Source of the DNA: an uncultured Bacilli bacterium | Lineage (GTDB): Bacteria > Bacillota_I > Bacilli_A > RF39 > UBA660 | NCBI GenBank assembly: GCA_934098435.1 | Contig: CAKOOV010000001.1 | Coordinates: 62,001-126,000 of the forward strand | Reading direction: 5' to 3' | DNA length: 64,000 bases | In this document: positions 1 through 6,947 of the stretch, piece after piece | Layout of the letters: the number at the start of each line of letters is the position of its first letter | Position numbering within the stretch: the stretch's first letter is position 1 | Made by a program: the position numbers and the translations under genes | The notes under the pieces: model-generated | What the model saw: the letters and a program-made list of their open reading frames with translations, nothing else | Databases searched by the model: none | Told to the model about the DNA's origin: nothing

Positions 1-838
1 TCATTGCTAGCATAAAGTAAATTGTACCTTTCATTTGTCCTTGCATAGCTGTTTGATCTTTTAATGTTTTTCTAAATGATAGATATGATGTTCCCAATAT
101 TAGTAATAAGAATATTAAATATGCGTACCAATTGCTAGAAAATAATCCACGAGACATTGTTGTTCCCATATCTAAACTTAAAAATTTATTTTCAAATATC
201 ACTGGAGTTCTATTTATGGCCTCTAAGTATGCAAATAATAGTGGTATTTGGATAAAAGATAATAAGCAACTTGAAAATGGATTTATTTTATTTTTTTGAT
301 AAATCATCATCATTTCTTCTGCTTTTCTTTTTTGATCTTCTTCACTTGTTCTATTTTTATACTTAGTTTCTAATTTTGTCAACTGAGGTTGAATTTCTTT
401 TAATTTTTCTGATTGCATGGCTGTTTTTTTAGTAAATGGTGCTAATATCAATCTTATTGCTAAGCCTGATAATATTATAGCCATACCGTTTGCTAAGCCT
501 TTGCTTAGGTTTATATTGGTTAATAATGCGCCAACTTTTATTAGTAGCCAAGCAAGTGGCTTTACAAATATTGTTGTCCATAAACCTTCATAATTATCAA
601 ATGGTTTGAAGTTTTCACAAACTGGTAGTTTGTCTGTATCTACTCCATTTTCTTTATATAGTTCTATTACTTTTTCTTCGGTTGGTCTACATAAAACATT
701 CTCTGTTAAAGTTTTTCCGGTGTCTTCAAATTTTACTGCTTTTTTATTTTCATCTGTTAATGTTTTTGTACAACCAGTAAGCATTATTAAACTTATTATT
801 AATAGTAGTATTTTTGCATTTTTCCTTTTTTGTTTCAA
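1..838 (-). CDS. yidC: YidC/OxaA membrane protein insertase, partial
   Basis: Inserts proteins into the cytoplasmic membrane, alone or with Sec. The reading frame starts at TTG 838 behind AGGTGAT, one base after the rnpA stop, and runs off the left edge, so the C-terminus is missing. The N-terminus is a lipoprotein signal (basic start, hydrophobic core, lipobox LTGC with Cys near residue 22), as in Bacillus SpoIIIJ/YqjG. An extracellular stretch, a first membrane segment (WLLIKVGALL), the amphipathic cytoplasmic loop (KKTAMQSEKLKEIQPQLTKL) and further membrane segments follow, including one with the NPF/IQIPLLFA pattern of the YidC core. Order rpmH-rnpA-yidC is the conserved bacterial arrangement. 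The TTG start probably explains why an ATG-based search would miss it. Confidence 0.93.
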   Translation of the reverse strand, partial: MKQKRKNAKILLLIISLIMLTGCTKTLTDENKKAVKFEDTGKTLTENVLCRPTEEKVIELYKENGVDTDKLPVCENFKPFDNYEGLWTTIFVKPLAWLLIKVGALLTNINLSKGLANGMAIILSGLAIRLILAPFTKKTAMQSEKLKEIQPQLTKLETKYKNRTSEEDQKRKAEEMMMIYQKNKINPFSSCLLSFIQIPLLFAYLEAINRTPVIFENKFLSLDMGTTMSRGLFSSNWYAYLIFLLLILGTSYLSFRKTLKDQTAMQGQMKGTIYFMLAM

Positions 839-839
839 A

Positions 840-1166
840 TTAATCACCTATACTTTTTATTAGTTTTAACAATTCTTTTTCCATATCGCTATACGTTAAT
901 TCTAATATTCCTTTCCTAACAATTATAACATAGTCATAACCATTTTGTATAGTATTTTTGTTATTATCGATAATGTTTTTAATCCTTCTTTTTATTTTAT
1001 TTCTTCCAACAGCTGTATCTGTTTTCTTTGGTACTGTAATACCATATCTATTATCTTTGTTATTTTTTCGATAATAGATACTGAAGCATTTACTTTTTTT
1101 GGCATTACCTAAATTTATTATCTCTGTATATTCACGAGATGATTTTATTATATCTATTTTTTTCAT
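840..1166 (-). CDS. rnpA: Ribonuclease P protein component
   Basis: Protein subunit of RNase P, which helps the catalytic RNA bind pre-tRNA 5' leaders. The protein has 108 residues, close to the usual 110-120. The family signature is present as GRNKIKRRIKNII (RNR motif), preceded by YGITVPKKTDTAVGRN, and the C-terminal DYVIIVRKG strand is typical. It sits between rpmH and yidC and is transcribed with them from the promoter upstream of rpmH. The RNase P RNA gene is not visible in this window. Confidence 0.95.
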   Translation of the reverse strand: MKKIDIIKSSREYTEIINLGNAKKSKCFSIYYRKNNKDNRYGITVPKKTDTAVGRNKIKRRIKNIIDNNKNTIQNGYDYVIIVRKGILELTYSDMEKELLKLIKSIGD

Positions 1167-1196
1167 ATTAGATAAAAAGAAAAAAAGAAAACAAAA

Positions 1197-1319
1197 TTAT
1201 GCACATAATTTTTTTCTTTTTTTAGCTCTTCTTTTCTTTAAAACATTACCTTTAACTCTAGCAAAGAAACCATGTTTTTTTGCTTTTTTTCTATTATTTG
1301 GTTGATAAGTTCTTTTCAT
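1197..1319 (-). CDS. rpmH: Ribosomal protein bL34
   Basis: Forty-residue basic protein of the large ribosomal subunit. It begins MKRTYQPNNRKKAKKHGFF, matching the bL34 start, and ends in a run of Lys/Arg. The usual protein has 44 or more residues; here the middle loop (normally ...MKTKNGRNVL) is reduced to VKGNVL, so it is unusually short. A strong ribosome-binding site (GGAGGTG) precedes the ATG at 1319. It is first in the rpmH-rnpA-yidC operon. Confidence 0.95.
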   Translation of the reverse strand: MKRTYQPNNRKKAKKHGFFARVKGNVLKKRRAKKRKKLCA

Positions 1320-1352
1320 TATATAATACACCTCCAAGTCAAATGCTACTTT

Positions 1353-1381
1353 ATTATATATTTTAATTTTAATTATGTCAA
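1353..1381 (-). promoter_or_regulatory. Consensus sigma-A promoter of rpmH operon
   Basis: On the minus strand: -35 TTGACA (1376-1381), 17-base spacer, -10 TATAAT (1353-1358). Both hexamers are exact consensus. It drives rpmH-rnpA-yidC leftward, while parA is transcribed rightward from the same 189-base gap. An extended -10 (TGATACAAT) lies about 35 bases upstream of parA. Confidence 0.88.
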
Positions 1382-1508
1382 GTGATTTTGAAATTTTTAT
1401 ATGTGTTGTTTGATATTGTTTTTATTGATATTATAAAATATTTAAAAAGCTCTTTCTTTTTTTGACTTTTTTTGATACAATTGTAATTGAGGAAAATAAG
1501 GTGACATT

Positions 1509-2321
1509 ATGGGAAAAATTATTGCAATTGTAAACCAAAAGGGTGGTGTTGGCAAAACCACTACTAGTATAAATTTATCTGCTTCTTTAGGAGTTTTAAA
1601 TAAAAAAGTTTTACTTGTTGATTTAGATCCGCAAGGAAATGCCACTACAGGTGTTGGCGTTGATAAAGGGGATATTTCTAGTAGTATTTATGAAGTTCTT
1701 ACTATGAAGAATGATATTAATAGTTCTATTATTAAAACAAAAAGTAAAAATTTATATTTATTACCTGCTTATCTAAATTTGGCTGGTGTAGATATGGAAC
1801 TTATAGAGCTTGAAAGAAAAGCTAAAGAAACTGGAATAAAATTCAACAGAGTAACTAGACTTAAAGATGAACTTAGCAAGGTTAAGGATGAATATGATTT
1901 TATTTTAATTGATTGTCCTCCTAGTCTTGGTATTCTTACTACTAATGCATTAGCAGCTGCTGATTCAGTACTTATTCCTGTACAATGCGAATATTTTGCT
2001 TTAGAAGGTATTATGCAACTTATTAATACTATTATGTTAGCACAAAGAAAGGTTAATCCTGACTTAGATATTGAAGGTGTTCTTCTTACTATGTTTTCTA
2101 ATACTAATTTAGGTATTGAGGTTATCGAGAGTATTAAAGGATTCTTTAAAGAAAGGGTTTATGATACTATTATTCCTAGATTGGTAAGACTTGCAGAAGC
2201 TCCTAGTCATGGTAAACCAATATTGGAATATGAACCTAGAAACAAAGGGACTATTGCTTATTTAAATTTAGCAAAGGAGGTTATTGATAGAAATGGAACA
2301 GAAGAAGAAAGCGCTAGGTAA
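1509..2321 (+). CDS. parA: Chromosome-partitioning ATPase ParA/Soj
   Basis: ATPase that works with ParB bound at parS sites in chromosome segregation, and in Bacilli also controls DnaA. The deviant Walker A motif KGGVGKTT lies at residues 11-18, followed by LVDLDPQGNAT (switch I/A' box) and DFILIDCPPSLG (Walker B). Length 270 is normal for the chromosomal Soj type without an N-terminal HTH. AAGGTGAC precedes the ATG. It overlaps parB by about 29 bases, so the two are translationally coupled. Confidence 0.96.
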   Translation: MGKIIAIVNQKGGVGKTTTSINLSASLGVLNKKVLLVDLDPQGNATTGVGVDKGDISSSIYEVLTMKNDINSSIIKTKSKNLYLLPAYLNLAGVDMELIELERKAKETGIKFNRVTRLKDELSKVKDEYDFILIDCPPSLGILTTNALAAADSVLIPVQCEYFALEGIMQLINTIMLAQRKVNPDLDIEGVLLTMFSNTNLGIEVIESIKGFFKERVYDTIIPRLVRLAEAPSHGKPILEYEPRNKGTIAYLNLAKEVIDRNGTEEESAR

Positions 2322-3171
2322 GGGGTTAGAGGAATTATTTTCTAGTGAAGTACTTGACTTCGATACTTTTGAAAGTAATATTATGGAAACTGCTGAAGAA
2401 AATGATATTATGGAGATTCCTGTATCTGAAATAAGGCCTAATCCTTATCAACCTAGAAAGACTTTTAATGAAGATGCTTTAAATGAACTTGCTCTTTCTA
2501 TTAAAAATTATGGTGTTTTTCAACCAATCATTGTTAAGAAGGGGCTTAGGGGTTATGATCTTATAGCAGGTGAACGTAGACTTAGAGCTAGTAAAATTGC
2601 TGGATTAAGTACTATTCCCGCAATTGTAAAAGAGTTTACTGATGATGAAATGAGAGAGATTTCTTTACTTGAAAATATTCAAAGAGAGAATCTTACTGCT
2701 ATTGAACTTGCTTGGGCTTATAAAGGTATTATTGATAATCTTGACATTAGGCAAGAGGACTTAGCACAAAAGATTGGCAAAAGTAGAAGTCATGTGACTA
2801 ATACTTTAGGACTTCTTAATCTGCCTAAAAGTGTTCAAGAAATGATATTAAATGGCGACATTAGTATGGGACATGCAAGAGTTCTTAGTAAAATGAATGA
2901 TGATGATGAAGTTATAAAATTAGCGGATAGAATCGTTAACGAAAATATGAGTGTTCATGAGTTAGAAAATATTAGTAAAAATGATAATATTAAAAAAAGA
3001 ATGCCTGTTAGTAAAAGAGTAAGTACTTATAATTATTCCCATGTAGAGGATGGCCTTAGAGATCTTCTTGGCACTAATGTTAAAATTAACGATAAAAAAA
3101 TTAGTATTTATTTTGAAAATGTAAATGATTTGAATAGAATACTTGAAATTATGAATTTTGATATTAAGTAG
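2293..3171 (+). CDS. parB: Chromosome-partitioning protein ParB/Spo0J
   Basis: Binds centromere-like parS sites, uses CTP to load a sliding clamp on DNA and stimulates ParA. The CTP-binding motif GERRLRAS is at about residues 93-100, the NIQRENLTAIE box follows, and a helix-turn-helix (QEDLAQKIGKSRSHVTNTL) is at about 154-172. The conserved start ALGKGLEELF follows the ATG at 2293. An in-frame TTG at 2284 is also possible, but it lies only 3 bases after AGGAGG (2275-2280), whereas the ATG is 12 bases away; neither spacing is ideal. No parS (TGTTNCACGTGAAACA-like) site was noticed in this window. Confidence 0.95.
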   Translation: MEQKKKALGKGLEELFSSEVLDFDTFESNIMETAEENDIMEIPVSEIRPNPYQPRKTFNEDALNELALSIKNYGVFQPIIVKKGLRGYDLIAGERRLRASKIAGLSTIPAIVKEFTDDEMREISLLENIQRENLTAIELAWAYKGIIDNLDIRQEDLAQKIGKSRSHVTNTLGLLNLPKSVQEMILNGDISMGHARVLSKMNDDDEVIKLADRIVNENMSVHELENISKNDNIKKRMPVSKRVSTYNYSHVEDGLRDLLGTNVKINDKKISIYFENVNDLNRILEIMNFDIK

Positions 3172-3196
3172 AAATGTAATTTTCTACTTTTTTATT
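3166..3196 (+). terminator. Terminator after parB
   Basis: Stem AAGTAGAAA / TTTTCTACTT with loop TGTAA followed by six T. The 5' arm overlaps the parB stop codon. Confidence 0.8.
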
Positions 3197-3288
3197 ACTT
3201 TGTAGTTAACTTATTTGACTTTAAATTTCTTTTTTTATGTTATGGTGCGTTGAAATGTATTTTTTTTAATAATGGTGATAAGATTAGT

Positions 3289-3317
3289 TTGCACGCGTTA
3301 AAGTTAGGCTTTATAAT
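3289..3317 (+). promoter_or_regulatory. Promoter of the cold-shock gene
   Basis: -35 TTGCAC, 17-base spacer, -10 TATAAT (3312-3317). Transcription from here would give a leader of roughly 90 bases before the cold-shock ORF, in line with the long structured leaders common in cspA-type genes. Confidence 0.6.
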
Positions 3318-3414
3318 TTTTTATCGATATTTGTCTTACTTAATTAGTTGCATCAATATTCAACAATGAATTATAATATTCTTGAAGTAGAAATAGAAAA
3401 GTGAGGTGTCAAAG

Positions 3415-3627
3415 ATGCAAGGAAAAGTAAAATGGTTCAATAATGATAAGGGCTATGGATTTATTGATTATCCTGGTGGAGAAGATATTTTTGTTCACTA
3501 TTCTGCTATTAAGCAGGATGGTTATAAAACTTTATCCGAAGGTCAAATAGTTGAATTTGATCTTATTGAAACTGCTAAAGGTTTACAAGCTATAAACGTT
3601 TCAGCGGAATCTAATGTTAAGGCTTAA
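3415..3627 (+). CDS. Cold-shock protein (CspA family)
   Basis: Single cold-shock domain of 70 residues that binds single-stranded RNA/DNA and melts RNA structure. It starts MQGKVKWFNNDKGYGFI; RNP1 (KGYGFI) and RNP2 (IFVHYS) are both intact. The start is placed at ATG 3415 because GAGGTG ends 6 bases upstream; an in-frame GTG at 3406 lies inside that ribosome-binding site. It is monocistronic, with its own promoter and terminator. Confidence 0.95.
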   Translation: MQGKVKWFNNDKGYGFIDYPGGEDIFVHYSAIKQDGYKTLSEGQIVEFDLIETAKGLQAINVSAESNVKA

Positions 3628-3634
3628 TTTATAT

Positions 3635-3671
3635 ATAAGACAGCTAGAAGTTTAGGCTATCTTATTTTTTT
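3635..3671 (+). terminator. Terminator after cold-shock gene
   Basis: Imperfect stem ATAAGACAGC / GGCTATCTTAT (one A/C mismatch) followed by a T run. It lies just before the ribosome-binding site of the next gene. Confidence 0.7.
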
Positions 3672-3683
3672 ATTGGAGGATAT

Positions 3684-4340
3684 ATGAAATATGTTATGAA
3701 TGTTCTTTTATCAATAAGAGAAATAATTGTCATGTTTATTATTCAATATGTAATTTTAATTAGTATTATTTTAATGTTTGGTAAAAATGATGGTATTGTA
3801 TTAGGAACATTAGCTATTGTTTTTATTGAATGTTGTTATATTATATATGAATATAGAACTAAAAAATTTGATATAAATCTTGGTAATAATCTTTATTTTC
3901 CTTATATTTTTCTTGGAATTGGGATAGCAATTATATATAATATGATTATATTTAAATTAGGCATTATTAATGATATTATTAGTATTAATATTTTTATTAA
4001 TATTATTGCATCTGCTATTGTGGGACCAATATTTGAAGAGATCTTATTTAGATACAGTCTTATTAATAAGTTTGAAGTTTACTTTTCCAGAAAATGTTCT
4101 GTTTGGCTCTCTACTATTATATTTGCACTTTGTCATACTGGAATAATTACTATTATTTTTGCCTTTGTTATTGGTATTGTTAATGGATATTTATATTCTA
4201 CTAAAAGGGATATTTTAATTCCTATATTTGTACATATATCTGCTAATATGATTACTACGTTTTTATTTGGATATAATGGTACAATATTAGTATTAGGTTT
4301 TTTACTTATTATAATTAGTTATTTTATTATCAAAGAATAA
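3684..4340 (+). CDS. CPBP-family intramembrane metalloprotease
   Basis: Polytopic membrane protein (218 residues, about six hydrophobic segments) of the CPBP/Abi family, related to Rce1 CAAX proteases. The signature glutamates and arginine are in GPIFEEILFRYSL (E118, E119, R123), with the later catalytic histidines in FALCHTG (H151) and FVHISAN (H184, N188). All key residues are retained, so it is probably active. In low-GC Gram-positives these proteins are linked to bacteriocin immunity and membrane-protein processing; the substrate here cannot be read from context. Good ribosome-binding site (TTGGAGG). Confidence 0.88.
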   Translation: MKYVMNVLLSIREIIVMFIIQYVILISIILMFGKNDGIVLGTLAIVFIECCYIIYEYRTKKFDINLGNNLYFPYIFLGIGIAIIYNMIIFKLGIINDIISINIFINIIASAIVGPIFEEILFRYSLINKFEVYFSRKCSVWLSTIIFALCHTGIITIIFAFVIGIVNGYLYSTKRDILIPIFVHISANMITTFLFGYNGTILVLGFLLIIISYFIIKE

Positions 4341-4452
4341 AACTTTGATTTTTTTTACTTTATATAATGGTAAATAAAATAGAAAAATAGTACTTCTTTA
4401 TTCTTTACTTTTGATATTTTTTATTATACAATATGTGTAAGGAAGTGTTGTT

Positions 4453-5739
4453 ATGGAGAAATATATTTTATTACCTGCTGATACCTATGTTGTTATTAAT
4501 AAAACTATTCTTCATGACGAAGATAGAAAGATACTTACTGATCTTTATTTACCTATTATAGGTGCAGATGCAATTATGCTTTATTTTTGCCTTTGGTCGT
4601 CTCTTGATAGTTCTCAAATAGTAAGTAAGGACTTCTCTCATCAAAAATTAGTATCTAGTCTTAGAATGACTATTAATGAAATATATGATAATAGATCTAA
4701 ATTGGAGGCGATTGGTCTTATTAAGACACTAGTAAAAGAGGGGGAGGTAAATAACTATATATATGAACTATATTCTCCTGCTAGTGCTACTGAATTTTTA
4801 TCGCATCCTATACTTAATATTGTATTATATAGTAATATAGGAAAGATTGAATATGATAATTTAGTTAAAACTTATAAATTGCCGAGATTTAATACTAGTA
4901 ATTACAATGACATTACTAAAAGCTTTAACGATGTTTTTGAATCTACTGCTATGACAAGTTATGATTTGTCGTTGGACGATATTAGAAAATATAATAAACT
5001 TAAACTTAATATTAATAGTAATTTTGATTTTAATTTTTTAATTAATTCTATGCCTAAAAATATAGATGTTAATAGGGTTTTTACTAAAGAAGTTAAAGAG
5101 CTTATTATTAATTTATCATTTATATATGATATCGATGCTATCCATATGTCAAATATTATTAAAGGCTCCCTAAATGAAAGGGGAACTATTAATAAAGAAC
5201 TTTTAAGAAAGAGTTCTAGGAATTATTATCAATTTGATAATGGCGGTATTCTTCCAACTATAATAGATAATAGTCAGCCAGAATATCTTAGAAAGCCTAT
5301 TGGAGATACTTCTAATAGAGCTAAAATGATTTATACTTTTGAAACTATTTCTCCGAGAGAATTGCTTATTAAAAAGAATAATGGTAGTGAGCCCACAAGA
5401 AGAGATTTAAAGTTACTTGAAGATTTACTTGTTGACTATAAACTTAAGCCTGGAGTTGTTAATGTTCTTATAGATTATATTCTTAATGTTAATAATAAAA
5501 AACTGACTAGGAATTATGTTGAAACTTTAGCAGGGGAGTGGCAGAGGCTTGGTATTGAGACTGTGGAAGAGGCTATGAGCACTGCTGAAAAAGAACATAA
5601 GAAGAGAAATAGAAAAGTTATTAAGAATGAAAATTCTAATATTAAAATACCTGAATGGTTTGATAAGAATATTACTAAGAATGCTATTTCTAATGATGAA
5701 GAAAATCAATTAGAAGAACTTTTAAAGGAGTATAAATAA
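4453..5739 (+). CDS. dnaB: Replication initiation/membrane attachment protein DnaB (Firmicutes)
   Basis: Helicase-loading co-factor that acts with DnaD and DnaI to place the replicative helicase at oriC and restart sites; not the helicase itself. The 428-residue protein has the N-terminal DnaB_2 winged-helix region (LTDLYLPIIGADAIMLYFCL at about residues 28-47) and a C-terminal DnaD-like domain ending in NYVETLAGEWQRLGIETVEEA, the usual YxxxIxxxW signature region. It overlaps dnaI by one base, which is the classic dnaB-dnaI pair. Confidence 0.9.
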   Translation: MEKYILLPADTYVVINKTILHDEDRKILTDLYLPIIGADAIMLYFCLWSSLDSSQIVSKDFSHQKLVSSLRMTINEIYDNRSKLEAIGLIKTLVKEGEVNNYIYELYSPASATEFLSHPILNIVLYSNIGKIEYDNLVKTYKLPRFNTSNYNDITKSFNDVFESTAMTSYDLSLDDIRKYNKLKLNINSNFDFNFLINSMPKNIDVNRVFTKEVKELIINLSFIYDIDAIHMSNIIKGSLNERGTINKELLRKSSRNYYQFDNGGILPTIIDNSQPEYLRKPIGDTSNRAKMIYTFETISPRELLIKKNNGSEPTRRDLKLLEDLLVDYKLKPGVVNVLIDYILNVNNKKLTRNYVETLAGEWQRLGIETVEEAMSTAEKEHKKRNRKVIKNENSNIKIPEWFDKNITKNAISNDEENQLEELLKEYK

Positions 5740-6647
5740 TGAAAGAAGCTACAAATATTATTAAAAAATATAAATTTGATGATTATGAACTCAAAAAGAA
5801 TTTTGATAAAGCATATGAAGATGATGACTTTAAAAAGATTGTTAATGGTATTGATCTACCTAATGAAAAACTTATTAGTTATACTTCTTTAATTATGGAT
5901 GCTACAAAAGAAATTAAGAATTGTAAGAATTGCAAAAATATTTTAGAATGCAAAAATACTGTTAATGGTCATGTTTATTATCCTAGTGTTCTTAATGATG
6001 AGATTGTGTTTTCTTATATTCCTTGTAGATATAAAAAGAAACTAGACAGGGATACTGAATATCAAAACAATATTATAATGATTGATATGCCTCATGAAAT
6101 AATTAATGCTTCAATGAAAAATATTTATACTGATGATAAAAATAGACTTGAGACAATTAAATGGCTTACTACTTTTATTAAAAAGTGTGAGGCTGGTAGT
6201 AAAACTAAAGGTTTATACTTGACAGGTAACTTTGGATGTGGTAAAACTTATTTAGTAGCTGCTAGTATGAATGAACTGGCAAAAAAAGGGAAGAAGGTTG
6301 CTATTGTTTATTATCCTGATTTTTTAAGGAAATTAAAAGAAAGTTTTTCTGATGATTTTAAAACTATATTTAACGATGTTAAAAATGCTGAGATTCTTCT
6401 TTTAGATGATATTGGAGCTGAAACTGTTACTAGTTGGAATAGAGATGAGATTTTAGGAACTATTTTGCAATATAGAATGCAAGAGGGGCTTCCTACATTA
6501 TTTACTTCTAATCTTACTATTTCTGAATTAGAAGTACATTTGGCTAGTAATGATAATGAGGGTAAGATTAAAGCTAGAAGAATTATTGAAAGAATTAAAT
6601 TTTTAACTGATAATATTACGATGGTTGCTGAAAATAGAAGAAAGTGA
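5739..6647 (+). CDS. dnaI: Primosomal helicase loader DnaI
   Basis: AAA+ ATPase that loads the replicative helicase onto single-stranded DNA. An N-terminal zinc-binding segment (C62-x2-C65 ... C71 ... H78) that contacts the helicase is followed by the AAA+ core: Walker A GNFGCGKT at 163-170, Walker B LLLDDIGAE near 215-223, sensor-I TSNLT and an arginine-rich C-terminal helix (ARRIIERIKFL). Length 302 fits the family. It follows dnaB in an ATG/TAA one-base overlap, and a small membrane protein and dnaE come next. Confidence 0.94.
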   Translation: MKEATNIIKKYKFDDYELKKNFDKAYEDDDFKKIVNGIDLPNEKLISYTSLIMDATKEIKNCKNCKNILECKNTVNGHVYYPSVLNDEIVFSYIPCRYKKKLDRDTEYQNNIIMIDMPHEIINASMKNIYTDDKNRLETIKWLTTFIKKCEAGSKTKGLYLTGNFGCGKTYLVAASMNELAKKGKKVAIVYYPDFLRKLKESFSDDFKTIFNDVKNAEILLLDDIGAETVTSWNRDEILGTILQYRMQEGLPTLFTSNLTISELEVHLASNDNEGKIKARRIIERIKFLTDNITMVAENRRK

Positions 6648-6656
6648 GGAATAAAA

Positions 6657-6917
6657 ATGGAAAATAATTATAAGGAAAGTTCTTTTGAAGATAATGGTGG
6701 TAAATCTAGAGTTATTATTGAGAGTAATAATGAACCTCTTAATATGCCTAATAATGTTACTTTAGTTAATAGACCGAAAGGTAAAAAGAAGGTAAAAACG
6801 AATCCTCTTTTACAGGATATTGGTCCTAAAAGTCAAGGATTTGCTGGTGTAGCTTTACTTGCTGGTCTTATTGCTTTAGCAGGAGTTGCACTTGCTTACT
6901 TTAAACTTAGATATTAA
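6657..6917 (+). CDS. Small single-pass membrane protein of the replication operon
   Basis: 86 residues, not recognised. A polar N-terminal half with Asn/Glu and a basic patch (RPKGKKKVKTNP) leads into one hydrophobic segment (GVALLAGLIALAGVALAYF) at the extreme C-terminus, so it is predicted to be tail-anchored with the N-terminus in the cytoplasm. It lies 9 bases after dnaI and 30 bases before dnaE, which suggests cotranscription with replication genes. A role linking replication to the membrane is conceivable but unproven. Confidence 0.75.
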   Translation: MENNYKESSFEDNGGKSRVIIESNNEPLNMPNNVTLVNRPKGKKKVKTNPLLQDIGPKSQGFAGVALLAGLIALAGVALAYFKLRY

Positions 6918-6947
6918 TTTTATTTATTTATATGAGGAGGGATAGTT

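Noticed and set aside
1099..1305. Plus-strand ORF over rpmH
   Set aside because: It is the reverse-complement shadow of rnpA's end and rpmH, which has a clear family match and ribosome-binding site.
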